From Dyadobacter sandarakinus (lineage in GTDB: Bacteria; Bacteroidota; Bacteroidia; Cytophagales; Spirosomataceae), in the NCBI RefSeq assembly GCF_016894445.1, contig NZ_CP056775.1, positions 4,218,001-4,282,000 on the forward strand: DNA of 64,000 nt, written 5' to 3'. Made by a program: the position numbers and the translations under genes. Position 1 is the stretch's first letter, and each line of letters starts with the position of its first letter. Of the stretch, positions 8,151 through 16,855 are shown one piece after another. The notes beneath the pieces were generated by a model. It saw only the letters and a program-made list of their open reading frames with translations, had not been told where the DNA came from and did not search any database.

Positions 8151-10571
8151 CTAGAAAGTGTAGGTAAAGTTGGCCAGCAAGGCACGTGGCGTCTGAGGCG
8201 CGATCGTAGACCAGCCTTTAAAATATTCTTTGTTAAATGCATTGTTCAGCTTTAAGCCGATGCGGTAATGTTCTGCCTGGAAAAACAGGGATGCATTGGC
8301 GACCGTGTAAGCCGGAAGCATAAAGTTGCCGGTTGAGGCATAGTTGATCGCATACCTTTCACTCGCTCCGTTCATGCCCACGCCCAGTCCAAATCCACGC
8401 AGCTTGCCGGAGGATACTTCATAATTGGCCCATGCATTGTAGGTATGCTTGGAGCCTGCTTCGAGCGGACGTGTGTTCAGGATATCATTGTTGTCCGATT
8501 TCGTAATTTTGCTGTCATTGTTACTATAACCAGCCCTGATGTTCAGCCCGTTTACAGGATTTGCATTCAGCTCTACTTCCAATCCTTTACTATACACTTC
8601 TCCACCCTGGATTTTATTGAAAGGCGAGGCCGGGTCGGTAATTACCTGGTTGCTTACCCGGATGTCATAGTAGCTGATGGTCGCATTCAGCGTGTTTTTG
8701 ATGATGTTGGTTTTAATCCCGAATTCGATCTGGTTAGCCTGCTCGGGCCGGAATGTCTTGATGGTTTGCGGACCATCTTCCGGATTGCCTACAAGTGCCG
8801 GTGCTACGTTCGTAAAACCGTTCTGGTAGTTTGCAAAAACGGATACCTTGTCGGCAACCGGCTGGTAAAGAATTCCGAATTTGGGCGACAATGTGGTCTG
8901 ATTGTAGTTATCGTCCGAAGTGATCACACTTCCTGCATTGTCAAAGTGATCGAGACGCAGACCTACCATCACCGACAACGTCCTGGTCAGATTCAGTACG
9001 TCGGAAGCATACGCACTATAAATGCCATACTTTGATTTGGCATTGGAAACCGGCTGCGATGCCAGTACGGCGTCCACACCGGCAGTGGAAAGCGGGTACT
9101 CGGTTGTTTCAACTTTTTCGGTAAGCGGATTATCACCGCTTACGCCGCCCTGAGGGGTCACATTTCCGTAAAATGCATAGCCCGTACCGTTACTTGTTGA
9201 AATGGCCGAGAAATAATCCAGTCCCAGTACTACCCTGTTTCTTAGCGTACCGATCCCAAAATCACCGATGAAATTCTGCTGAATATCCGACGTCCCGGTA
9301 TATTCATTTTGCTTGTTCAGGAAGCGTGAAAAAGTATCGTTTTCCAGCACGCCGAAATCAAACAGGTACGTATAATAACCTTTCGTAGAAGTTGCACTTT
9401 TTGACACCAGGGTTTGTGACTGCCAGGTGTCCGACAGCTTATAATCCATTTCGACGCGGTAGTTCTGCGTCGGATTTTGCAGGGTCAGGTCATTGCTTGT
9501 AAATGAAAGCTTGTAGTTGTAACCCAGGTCCCTGATGTTTCTCGAGTGCTGCGGGGCACTTCTGTTCAGGAATAAAAACATAGGATTGGTTTGCTCCGCC
9601 TGCGTGATCTCCCCGTAAAATGAAAAGGAAAGGTTGTTGTTCACTTTGTAAGAAAGCGAAGGGGCTACAAAGAAGGATCTCCTGAAACCCGCATCCTGAA
9701 AGCTGCGCTCGGTGGCATATGAGGTATTCAGCCTGAAATACAGATTTTTTTCTTTGCTCAATGCCGTGTTGAAATCACCCGTGATCTGGTTTAATCCAAA
9801 GGAACCTGTGGTAAAAGAAAGCTCGCCGCCGGTACCTACATAAGGTTTTTTGGTAACCACATTGATAAGCCCTCCGTAAGAGCTCACCGCATTCCCGAAT
9901 AAGGTAGCAGAGGGTCCTTTCAGTACTTCAATGCGCTCGATGTTGGCAGGATTAATCGTTCCGTTTGTAAGTCCCGGCAAGCCATTGACCAGCTTGGGCT
10001 GTACAGAAAATCCACGCAGTGAAAAGTACCCGGCCCCATCGCCCCCGCGTCCTGTTGAAGTCCAGAGGTTTTCGACACCGGTTGCATTTTTCAGGGCGTC
10101 GTCAAAGTTGGTAACGATCTGGGATTTCAGCAGGTAGTTGGTAATGGTGCTGTAAACCTGTGTATTTTCAAAATCTTTCAGGGGCAGCTTGGAAACGTAG
10201 GCGGTTTTGCTGCGCGAAAATTTGTTTTCCCGCTCGCCTTCCACAACAACCTCGCGCAGGATCTCGTCGCCTGCATACAAAATGACGGTTTCCAGATCCA
10301 CTTCATTCTGCGAAATAGTCAGAGGTATCTCCTTGGTTTTAAAGCCTATGGAAGAGACCGACAGCACATATACACCGTCCGTAATGCCTGAGATTTCGAA
10401 TGCACCTGTGTGATCGGTTGTGGTTCCGAGGCTGGTATTTTTGACAACCACACTGACGCCCGGCAGGCCTGTTTTCGTGTTGTCCAACACAGTTCCGCGC
10501 ACTTTGCCCGTCTGGGCGAAGGACTGAAATGATAACAGAAGACTTAACGAGAAAGATAGAAGAAGTTTCAT
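8151..10571 (-). CDS. TonB-dependent siderophore-type receptor with carboxypeptidase-like N-terminal domain
   Basis: Outer-membrane active transporter, 806 aa. Order: signal peptide (to about residue 19, ending SFAQ); CarboxypepD_reg-like beta-sandwich (about 22-100; GKVRGTVLDN ... GLPGVSVVVKN); TonB-box-like EVVVEG; plug domain (about 145-245; SLRGFSVQPKLVNGLPG, IERIEVLKGPSATLFG, GGLINVVTKKP); 22-strand-type barrel ending in a terminal aromatic (FTYTF). The plug motifs resemble the FhuA/FecA siderophore class rather than SusC. The ligand is probably a ferric siderophore (inference). No SusD partner or siderophore reductase lies nearby. A consensus promoter lies at 10605-10635. Confidence 0.92.
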   Translation of the reverse strand: MKLLLSFSLSLLLSFQSFAQTGKVRGTVLDNTKTGLPGVSVVVKNTSLGTTTDHTGAFEISGITDGVYVLSVSSIGFKTKEIPLTISQNEVDLETVILYAGDEILREVVVEGERENKFSRSKTAYVSKLPLKDFENTQVYSTITNYLLKSQIVTNFDDALKNATGVENLWTSTGRGGDGAGYFSLRGFSVQPKLVNGLPGLTNGTINPANIERIEVLKGPSATLFGNAVSSYGGLINVVTKKPYVGTGGELSFTTGSFGLNQITGDFNTALSKEKNLYFRLNTSYATERSFQDAGFRRSFFVAPSLSYKVNNNLSFSFYGEITQAEQTNPMFLFLNRSAPQHSRNIRDLGYNYKLSFTSNDLTLQNPTQNYRVEMDYKLSDTWQSQTLVSKSATSTKGYYTYLFDFGVLENDTFSRFLNKQNEYTGTSDIQQNFIGDFGIGTLRNRVVLGLDYFSAISTSNGTGYAFYGNVTPQGGVSGDNPLTEKVETTEYPLSTAGVDAVLASQPVSNAKSKYGIYSAYASDVLNLTRTLSVMVGLRLDHFDNAGSVITSDDNYNQTTLSPKFGILYQPVADKVSVFANYQNGFTNVAPALVGNPEDGPQTIKTFRPEQANQIEFGIKTNIIKNTLNATISYYDIRVSNQVITDPASPFNKIQGGEVYSKGLEVELNANPVNGLNIRAGYSNNDSKITKSDNNDILNTRPLEAGSKHTYNAWANYEVSSGKLRGFGLGVGMNGASERYAINYASTGNFMLPAYTVANASLFFQAEHYRIGLKLNNAFNKEYFKGWSTIAPQTPRALLANFTYTF

Positions 10572-10604
10572 TAAACTTATTTAGACAGAATATAAATTAA
10601 TCCG

Positions 10605-10635
10605 CAAATGTATTTTCTACAAAGAAGACTTCCAA
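10605..10635 (-). promoter_or_regulatory. Promoter of the TonB receptor gene (TTG-N20-TACATTTG)
   Basis: On the minus strand, TTG (10635-10633) is separated by 20 nt from TACATTTG (10612-10605). This matches the Bacteroidota housekeeping consensus TTG-N17..23-TAnnTTTG. It lies about 35 nt upstream of the ATG at 10571. Confidence 0.65.
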
Positions 10636-10721
10636 GCTATTTGTGACTTTTTGCAGGGGCAGCTACGGCAGGATGACCAGAATATGCCGCTCCCCTGCCT
10701 TCATATACTACGCTGCCCATA

Positions 10722-11810
10722 TTGGTAGCAGGCGCCTTAATGCCCGATGCGCATCAGGGATATGGCCTGCCCATTGGCGGGGTGCTGGCCATGCAGGCCG
10801 ATATGATCATTCCCTATGCCGTGGGCGTGGATATTGCCTGCCGTATGTGCCTGAGCATATTTGACCTGCCCGCCGTGCTGGTAGACAGGGAAAAGGAAAA
10901 GCTGAAAAACCTGCTCCTTGATCATACGCATTTCGGGATCGGCAGTAAAACCAAAGTACACTACGACACCAGCCTGTTTGACCGTCCGGAATGGCATGCA
11001 TTCAAAACTGTGAAAAGCCTGAAAGATAAGGCTTATGCACAACTGGGTACGTCCGGTACCGGAAACCACTTCGTAGAATGGGGTGAGCTGACCGTCTCTG
11101 AAAATGCATTGGAAGGTATACCAGCCGGAAATTACCTCGCATTGCTGTCCCACTCGGGGTCAAGAGGATTCGGGGGGAGCATTGCCAATACGTATTCAGC
11201 AATTGCAATGAAGAAAACGCTGCTGCCCAAGGAAGCGAAACACCTGGCATGGCTGGACATGAATACCGACGAAGGAGAAGAATACTGGATGGCCATGAAC
11301 CTGGCTGGTGATTACGCATCCGCCAACCATCACGAGATACATAATAAAATAGCTCGCGCATTGAACATTCAGCCTGTAAGCCGGATTGAAAATCACCACA
11401 ATTTTGCCTGGAAAGAAAAGCTGGCCGACGGTACAGATGTGCTTGTACACAGAAAAGGTGCTACACACGCCGGTGAAGGTGTACTGGGCGTAATTCCGGG
11501 ATCCATGAGTACACCGGGTTTTGTGGTGCGCGGGAAAGGCAATGCCGCTTCCATCCATTCAGCCTCGCATGGTGCGGGCCGGCTCATGAGCCGGAGTGCA
11601 GCTTTCAAAACCATCAGCAAAGCCGATGTAGACCGGAACCTGCTCGAAAAAAGATTAACCCTGATCGGCGCCGGCCTGGATGAAGCTCCTATGGTGTACA
11701 AAGATATTCACGCAGTAATGGCCGCACAGGCCGATCTGGTGGAAGTACTTGCCAGGTTTCAGCCCCGGATTGTAAGAATGGCCGACGCCAGGGAAAAAGC
11801 CGAAGATTAA
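10722..11810 (+). CDS. RtcB family RNA ligase, apparently N-terminally truncated
   Basis: RtcB joins RNA 2',3'-cyclic-phosphate or 3'-phosphate ends to 5'-OH ends using GTP and Mn2+. The catalytic set is present (numbering from TTG 10722): Asp37 and Cys40 in VGVDIACRMC, His116 in GTSGTGNHFVE, His144 in LSHSGSRGFG, the HH pair in ENHHNFAW, and the guanylylated-type His283 in SASHGAGR. The frame starts only six codons before ALMPDAHQGYG, a block normally preceded by 45 residues (E. coli type) to over 100 residues. Upstream the same frame is closed by TGA at 10674-10676, and no other frame shows a family N-terminus. It may be a decayed or shortened gene; catalytic-core identity is firm. Confidence 0.8.
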   Translation: MVAGALMPDAHQGYGLPIGGVLAMQADMIIPYAVGVDIACRMCLSIFDLPAVLVDREKEKLKNLLLDHTHFGIGSKTKVHYDTSLFDRPEWHAFKTVKSLKDKAYAQLGTSGTGNHFVEWGELTVSENALEGIPAGNYLALLSHSGSRGFGGSIANTYSAIAMKKTLLPKEAKHLAWLDMNTDEGEEYWMAMNLAGDYASANHHEIHNKIARALNIQPVSRIENHHNFAWKEKLADGTDVLVHRKGATHAGEGVLGVIPGSMSTPGFVVRGKGNAASIHSASHGAGRLMSRSAAFKTISKADVDRNLLEKRLTLIGAGLDEAPMVYKDIHAVMAAQADLVEVLARFQPRIVRMADAREKAED

Positions 11811-11895
11811 CCATCCCGGGCGTAATATATTACTACTGGCAATCTCCGGCAAAAATCTGTTACTTGCAGCTAGTCAACCACTTAACGCTAAATAT

Positions 11896-13773
11896 ATGAA
11901 AACTTTTAGCCCGGGTCACTGCTTGCTCCTGCTGTTTTTTGCCTTGCCTGCCGGTCTTTTTGCTCAACCGGCTATTCAATGGGATAAGACGATCGGCGGA
12001 AACGGAGGAGATTATTTCCAATTTATCAGCCCCGCTTCCGACGGCGGGTACATCCTCGGCGGCTCGTCGGACTCGGAAGCAGGTGGGGACAAAAGTGAGG
12101 GTAGCCTGGGATTGAGCGATTATTGGATCGTAAAGGTTGCTACTGACGGAACGAGGCAATGGGACAAGCGGTATGGCGGCGATCAGTATGATGTTCTGCA
12201 GGTGGTACGACCAACATCCGATGGTGGCTACATTCTGGGCGGGCACTCCTATACCGGCGCAAATGGCGATAAGTCCGAGCCCAATCATCCGCCCTATGAG
12301 ACGGATTTCTGGATTGTCAAGATCAATGCCGAGGGTACCAGGCAGTGGGACCGGACGATCGGGACCGAGGATAACGATGAGCTGGCTGCCATGATCCAGA
12401 CAGAGGACGGCGGCTACCTGCTGGGCGGCCGTGGTCCTGCGGGCAGCTCGGGGGACAAAACCGAGCCGCAGCCTGGTTTCTGGATTGTAAAATTATCTTC
12501 TGAAGGCAGCACCGAGTGGGACAAAACGTACTTTACTACGGATGAGCTGAGTACCATTACCTGCATCACCAAAGCTGCCGGCGGAGGCTATCTGCTCGGC
12601 GGAAATACCTACTCGGGCAGTACCGTGCACAAATCGGAAAATGGCAGGGGCAACCAGGATATGTGGCTTATCAGGATAGGCGAAGACGGAAGCAGGACGT
12701 GGGACAAAACAATCGGAAGTGCCGGACAGGACGGACTGTTGGCTATGCAGGAAATCACAGGCGGCGGACTGATCCTCGCAGGAAGCTCTGACGGGCTAGC
12801 CAGCGGCGACAAGAGCGAAGGTCAGAAAGGCCGGTTTGATTTCTGGGTCATAAAGCTGAATGCCGATCAGACTATTCAGTGGGACAAAACGCTGGGCGGA
12901 TCGCTGCCAGGATCCAGTACGCCCTCGTCTATCGCCCTCACCCCCGACGGTGGCTACCTGATCGCGGGTTCCACCACCGGCCTTGCCAATGCCGACCTGT
13001 CGCGGGATGCAGCAGAAGAAGATTACTGGGTGGTAAAGCTGACCTCCTCGGGCAATAAAGTCTGGGACAAACCTATGGGTGGTGCCGGGAGCGACCTGGG
13101 TATTAAAATATGCAATGCGCCGGATGGCGGCTACCTCGTTGCGGGACAATCCCTGTCGGGTGTGAGCGGGGACAAAACTGCACCTGGTAAAGGGGGTGAT
13201 CGCGACTTCTGGCTTGTCAAACTTGCCCCGGAAGCTCCCCTGCCTGTTCACCTTTATGCTTTTTCTGTTTTAAAGGAAAATACATCCGCATTACTCACCT
13301 GGCACACTGCCACTGAAAGCCGCAGTGGCCGCTTTGAAGTGCAACATAGTACCGATGCGAAAGCCTGGAAGCACCTCACCAGCATACTGGGACAAGGCGA
13401 AAGCACCCAGCTGCATTCCTACCAGTACTTGCACGGCACTCCGGATACCGGCGACAACTATTACCGTCTCAAAATGTTGGATAAAGACGGCTCGTTTTCT
13501 TACTCTGCCATGCAGCACCTGAAATTCACTTCCGATCCCGGCATTACTATTTATCCAAATCCTGCTGCCGGTACTATCCATTTACAAACTGCCGACTGGT
13601 CGCAAGTAGCAGCTGTAACCGTGCTGAACACACAGGGGCAAACCGTGTACCAGGCAGAAAAAAGGCCAGTACAGCACATCAGCGCAAGCACGCTGAAACC
13701 GGGCTTTTATCTTGTAAAAATCAGTCTGACAAACGGCAACACGACCACGCGCAAAGTAGCAGTGCAGCCATGA
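11896..13773 (+). CDS. T9SS-exported protein with seven WDKTxGG repeats
   Basis: Secreted protein of 625 aa: signal peptide (LPAGLFAQPA), then seven repeats of about 60 residues (about 27-440) with WDKTIGG ... SDGGYILGGSS ... GDKSE ... DYWIVKV. A beta-sandwich segment follows (about 445-545), then a type A T9SS C-terminal domain (YPNPAAGTIHLQ ... LKPGFYLVKIS). The repeat block closely resembles the one at 4110-7076, so the two are paralogues; this one lacks the malectin-like and DNRLRE modules. Seven equal repeats suggest a seven-bladed beta-propeller (inference). No enzymatic motif is seen. It probably works as a surface or extracellular binding protein. Confidence 0.85.
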   Translation: MKTFSPGHCLLLLFFALPAGLFAQPAIQWDKTIGGNGGDYFQFISPASDGGYILGGSSDSEAGGDKSEGSLGLSDYWIVKVATDGTRQWDKRYGGDQYDVLQVVRPTSDGGYILGGHSYTGANGDKSEPNHPPYETDFWIVKINAEGTRQWDRTIGTEDNDELAAMIQTEDGGYLLGGRGPAGSSGDKTEPQPGFWIVKLSSEGSTEWDKTYFTTDELSTITCITKAAGGGYLLGGNTYSGSTVHKSENGRGNQDMWLIRIGEDGSRTWDKTIGSAGQDGLLAMQEITGGGLILAGSSDGLASGDKSEGQKGRFDFWVIKLNADQTIQWDKTLGGSLPGSSTPSSIALTPDGGYLIAGSTTGLANADLSRDAAEEDYWVVKLTSSGNKVWDKPMGGAGSDLGIKICNAPDGGYLVAGQSLSGVSGDKTAPGKGGDRDFWLVKLAPEAPLPVHLYAFSVLKENTSALLTWHTATESRSGRFEVQHSTDAKAWKHLTSILGQGESTQLHSYQYLHGTPDTGDNYYRLKMLDKDGSFSYSAMQHLKFTSDPGITIYPNPAAGTIHLQTADWSQVAAVTVLNTQGQTVYQAEKRPVQHISASTLKPGFYLVKISLTNGNTTTRKVAVQP

Positions 13774-14266
13774 CGCTTGTTGATCCATATGCAGCAACAC
13801 CTGCAAGCTGAGGTAGCGGAGTGTTTTTTGGATGTATGCAGGTTTAATGATCAGAGCTGGGGTTTTGATTGGTCTTGGGCAAGTGTATGAATGTCGTGTT
13901 TAAACGGAATAGAATATTTGCATCTGTATCCCAGGATTCTGGTGACTACGTGAACTTGACGGATTACCCCGCAGTGAGCTACTTCACCGGATTTCTGATC
14001 ACGGAATTGTAAAACTGATATAGTATCAGTCACTTTGAACAACTTAGGATTATGTGCAAAAACATCTGGCAGTGCCCGGCGTTTTTTGCTTATAAACAAA
14101 TGCTTATTCCAGCATATAAAATGTTTGCATTGAGATGGATGAATTTGATGCACCATTGCTTTTTAGACTCTCCACGCAGCCTCTGACTATTTAAATGGGA
14201 TTTTGCCAATCAAGGCAGTAAATTTGATCAGCTAATACGATTTATCCCCAATTACGTTTATCTGCT
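13774..14266. other. 493-bp intergenic region upstream of argH
   Basis: No supported gene. A 101-aa minus-strand frame (13851-14156, ATG start) has no recognisable family, signal or repeat and poorer codon choice than its neighbours, so it is not called. The right end carries a candidate argH promoter element at 14219-14226. Confidence 0.5.
14219..14226 (+). promoter_or_regulatory. Candidate -7 element for argH (TAAATTTG)
   Basis: Exact match to TAnnTTTG, 40 nt before the argH start codon. A TTG stands upstream at 14203-14205, but the 13-nt spacing is shorter than the usual 17-23, so the promoter call is tentative. Confidence 0.4.
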
Positions 14267-15604
14267 TTGAAACTCTGGCAAAAAGAAAATACGGTTACTT
14301 CTGAAAAAATTGAACGGTTTACTGTCGGACGCGACCGTGAAATGGACCTGAACCTCGCAGCCTTTGACGTGCTGGGCAACCTGGCCCATGCTACCATGCT
14401 CGAAACCATCGGCCTGCTGACTCCCGGAGACCTTTCTGCATTGAAATCCCAACTCAGGGTCATCTATGCTGATATCCAGAGTGGAAGTTTTACGATCGAG
14501 GAAGGGGTGGAAGACGTGCATTCTCAGGTAGAACTGATGCTGACCCGCAAGCTGGGGGATACCGGCAAAAAGATCCATAGTGGCCGCTCCCGCAATGATC
14601 AGGTACTGGTAGACATGAAGCTGTATACCCGCGCAAGGTTGTTTGATGTGGTGAAAGCGACTGAAAAGCTTTTCAGCATACTTACCCGTCGCTCAGAGGA
14701 GCACAAAAATGATCTGCTGCCCGGCTACACGCATTTGCAGATTGCCATGCCGTCGTCTTTCGGACTGTGGTTCGGGGCTTATGCAGAGGGGCTGATCGAC
14801 GATGTCATTCAGTTGAATGCTGCGTACCGGCTCGCCAACCGCAACCCGCTGGGATCGGGTGCGGGGTATGGCTCGTCTTTTCCATTGAATCGGCAGCTCA
14901 CCACCGATCTGCTCGGTTTTGAAGGTATGCACCACAATGTGGTATACGCCCAGATGAGCCGCGGCCGTACGGAGCAAGCAGCATTGTCGGCGATCGCTTC
15001 GCTCGCGGCGACAGTTTCGCGCCTGGCCATGGACGTTTGTTTGTACAACAGTCAGAACTTTGGCTTTATCGTACTGCCGGACGACCTCACCACCGGCAGC
15101 AGCATTATGCCGCACAAGAAAAATCCGGATGTGGCCGAGCTGCTGCGTGCCAAAACCAACCGGATGAAAGCATTGCCTATGGAGGTAACCATGGTGCTCA
15201 GCAACCTGCCGTCTGGATACCACCGCGATATGCAGCTGCTGAAAGAGATCCTGATGCCTGCTTTCGACGAAATCCTCGACTGCCTGGACATCGCAACTTT
15301 CATGCTGGAACATATGCAGGTAAAAACCGGCTTGCTGAATGATCCGAAATATGACCTGCTTTTCAGTGTGGAGCGGGTGAATGAACTCGTGATCCAGGGT
15401 GTACCTTTCAGGGATGCGTATAAACAGGTGGGTGCGGAGATTGGCGACGGAAGCTACTCGCCATCACGTGACCTTCACCACACGCATGAAGGCAGTATCG
15501 GCAACCTGCAGACAGCAGAAATCACGACACGCATGGAGCAGGAAGTTGCAGCATTTGGTTATGGGAAGGTGGAAGTGGCTTTGGAAAAATTATTGAATAG
15601 CTGA
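14267..15604 (+). CDS. argH: Argininosuccinate lyase
   Basis: Last step of arginine synthesis: cleaves argininosuccinate to arginine and fumarate, in the cytoplasm. 445 aa, fumarase/aspartase superfamily. The superfamily signature GSSIMPHKKNPDVAE is at about residue 278, and the N-terminal block VHSQVELMLTRKLGD...HSGRSRNDQV carries the substrate loop. The start is TTG at 14267, giving MKLWQKENTVTSEKIERFTVG, which fits family N-termini; the next ATG would remove conserved residues. It is separate from argB (28448) and no other arg gene is in the window. The thioredoxin-like gene begins 2 nt after its stop, so the two are probably translated from one message. Confidence 0.96.
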   Translation: MKLWQKENTVTSEKIERFTVGRDREMDLNLAAFDVLGNLAHATMLETIGLLTPGDLSALKSQLRVIYADIQSGSFTIEEGVEDVHSQVELMLTRKLGDTGKKIHSGRSRNDQVLVDMKLYTRARLFDVVKATEKLFSILTRRSEEHKNDLLPGYTHLQIAMPSSFGLWFGAYAEGLIDDVIQLNAAYRLANRNPLGSGAGYGSSFPLNRQLTTDLLGFEGMHHNVVYAQMSRGRTEQAALSAIASLAATVSRLAMDVCLYNSQNFGFIVLPDDLTTGSSIMPHKKNPDVAELLRAKTNRMKALPMEVTMVLSNLPSGYHRDMQLLKEILMPAFDEILDCLDIATFMLEHMQVKTGLLNDPKYDLLFSVERVNELVIQGVPFRDAYKQVGAEIGDGSYSPSRDLHHTHEGSIGNLQTAEITTRMEQEVAAFGYGKVEVALEKLLNS

Positions 15605-15606
15605 GT

Positions 15607-16119
15607 ATGATAAACAGGGCACAATTTCTGCTCCTGCTTGGGAGCCTGCTGCTGAGCGAAAATGCGCTGCCGCATGCGCCTGCAAAGTTCAGGGTCATTT
15701 TTTTCCTGGATCCCGAATGTCCGGTCACCAACGCCTATATGGCCGAAATCAAAAAAATCACGGGAGATTATGCCGGGAAGGATATAGCATTTGAAGCCAT
15801 TTTCCCAATGCAGACGATCAAGGACGCCGATATCAGCGCTTTTCTGAAAAAGTACAATGCCGGGATTTCAGGCCGGAAAGATCCGGGGCTGCAGCAATCC
15901 AAAAGGTACAAGGCTACGGTCATGCCTGAGGTAGTCGTATTAAATGCGGCCGGGCTGCCGGTTTACCAGGGCGCGATCGACAACTGGTACTATGCGCTGG
16001 GTAAAAGCCGGCCCAAAGCTACGGAACATTACCTCCGCAATGCACTCGACGCCGCTCTGGCAGGTGATCCGGTACTCGTCAGCAAAACGGAGGCATTTGG
16101 CTGCCTGATTAATTTATAG
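15607..16119 (+). CDS. Thioredoxin-fold (redoxin-like) periplasmic protein
   Basis: 170 aa with a probable N-terminal signal peptide (hydrophobic residues 6-18) and a thioredoxin-like fold. VIFFLDPECPVTNAYMAEI resembles the first beta strand and active-site loop of AhpC/TSA-type redoxins found in secreted bacterial proteins with ECPxxN-type motifs. It has one Cys there and a second in the C-terminal ..EAFGCLINL, with no CxxC pair. Relatives often continue into a cytochrome c domain after a similar GC tail; this protein stops there. It begins 2 nt after argH. Peroxidase or reductase activity is not proven. Confidence 0.7.
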   Translation: MINRAQFLLLLGSLLLSENALPHAPAKFRVIFFLDPECPVTNAYMAEIKKITGDYAGKDIAFEAIFPMQTIKDADISAFLKKYNAGISGRKDPGLQQSKRYKATVMPEVVVLNAAGLPVYQGAIDNWYYALGKSRPKATEHYLRNALDAALAGDPVLVSKTEAFGCLINL

Positions 16120-16125
16120 GTGTAG

Positions 16126-16416
16126 CTAGTGAAATTTGGAAGTAATGTCTTTCAAGGTAACAACAATGGTAAGCACGCCGCCTACGACCAGGTAAGTTCG
16201 GTCAAAATTATTGTCCAAAGGTATACGCTCATCCAGCGCGAGTACAATAATCTTAATAGCCGAGATAATGGTTGCAAATTCAAACATGACCAGAAGAAGA
16301 TCCTTTTCATTGATGTTCCGGAGGCTATACTTAGAACATATGAAGATGCAATAAGACAAACCACCTGTTAACGCCAGAACAAGCGGCGGCAGGTAGCCAA
16401 CGAGAAATGGGCTCAT
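16126..16416 (-). CDS. Small membrane protein, unknown function
   Basis: 96 aa from ATG 16416 (MSPFLVGYLPP). Three hydrophobic segments are visible (about residues 4-27, 38-58 and 76-90), so it is probably an inner-membrane protein. The open frame reaches 16524, but that start would overlap the next gene by 74 nt, whereas ATG 16416 leaves a 34-nt gap. No family recognised. Low GC relative to neighbours and a position between conserved blocks suggest an accessory gene. Confidence 0.5.
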   Translation of the reverse strand: MSPFLVGYLPPLVLALTGGLSYCIFICSKYSLRNINEKDLLLVMFEFATIISAIKIIVLALDERIPLDNNFDRTYLVVGGVLTIVVTLKDITSKFH

Positions 16417-16450
16417 TTTACCAGTGTAAGAAGATTCGGAAAAACGGAGG

Positions 16451-16654
16451 TTAGTTCCGATCTTTTTTGGAGGAACGAAGTAAGCGCGTAAGGCGCTGAG
16501 GATTATCAAAGAAGAACCCGGCAAATGCTCCCACTAAGGAGCCGATCAGCGCAGCTACCGGACCAGCCAGAGCTCCGGCAAACAAACCTGTTGCAACTCC
16601 TGTCACCAGAGGGTTGCTATTTTGACGGGTTACATTATGCCTTTGAGTTTTCAT
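16451..16654 (-). CDS. Small glycine-rich membrane protein, unknown function
   Basis: 67 aa from ATG 16654 (MKTQRHNVTRQ). A central hydrophobic Gly/Ala-rich span (about residues 15-45; GVATGLFAGALAG, ALIGSLVGAFAGF) has glycine-zipper spacing, followed by a basic tail (RLLRSSKKDRN). It is upstream of and in line with the other small membrane protein, so the pair may form one unit. A longer reading from 16705 is possible. No family recognised. Confidence 0.45.
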   Translation of the reverse strand: MKTQRHNVTRQNSNPLVTGVATGLFAGALAGPVAALIGSLVGAFAGFFFDNPQRLTRLLRSSKKDRN

Positions 16655-16796
16655 GTAATTCACGTTCGCGAAGAAATTTAAATAATTACCTGCAATAAAC
16701 AGCAAATCCCCACTTCTTTAAGAACACAAAAGGTGTCCTCTCCATATGTTTGAGCAACTGGTTTGTTTGAACAATCCTTTGGCCGCTCACCAACAA

Positions 16797-16826
16797 AAAA
16801 CGGCAGACCAAGTGGTCTGCCGTTTT
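16797..16826. terminator. Strong intrinsic terminator after susD
   Basis: A 14-bp perfect stem, AAAACGGCAGACCA (16797-16810) with its complement (16813-16826), flanked by T-rich sequence on the minus strand. It is 30 nt past the susD stop codon and closes the SusCD transcription unit. Confidence 0.85.
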
Positions 16827-16855
16827 CCATTTTAACTAAATCTGAAAAATTAAGA

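Noticed and set aside
10643-10864. Upstream frame as a frameshifted N-terminus of RtcB
   Set aside because: Its translation shows no resemblance to RtcB N-termini in any of the three frames, so a simple frameshift does not restore the missing part.
13851-14156. 101-aa minus-strand open frame downstream of the second repeat protein
   Set aside because: No family, signal or promoter recognised; codon use and composition look non-coding. Left as part of the intergenic region.
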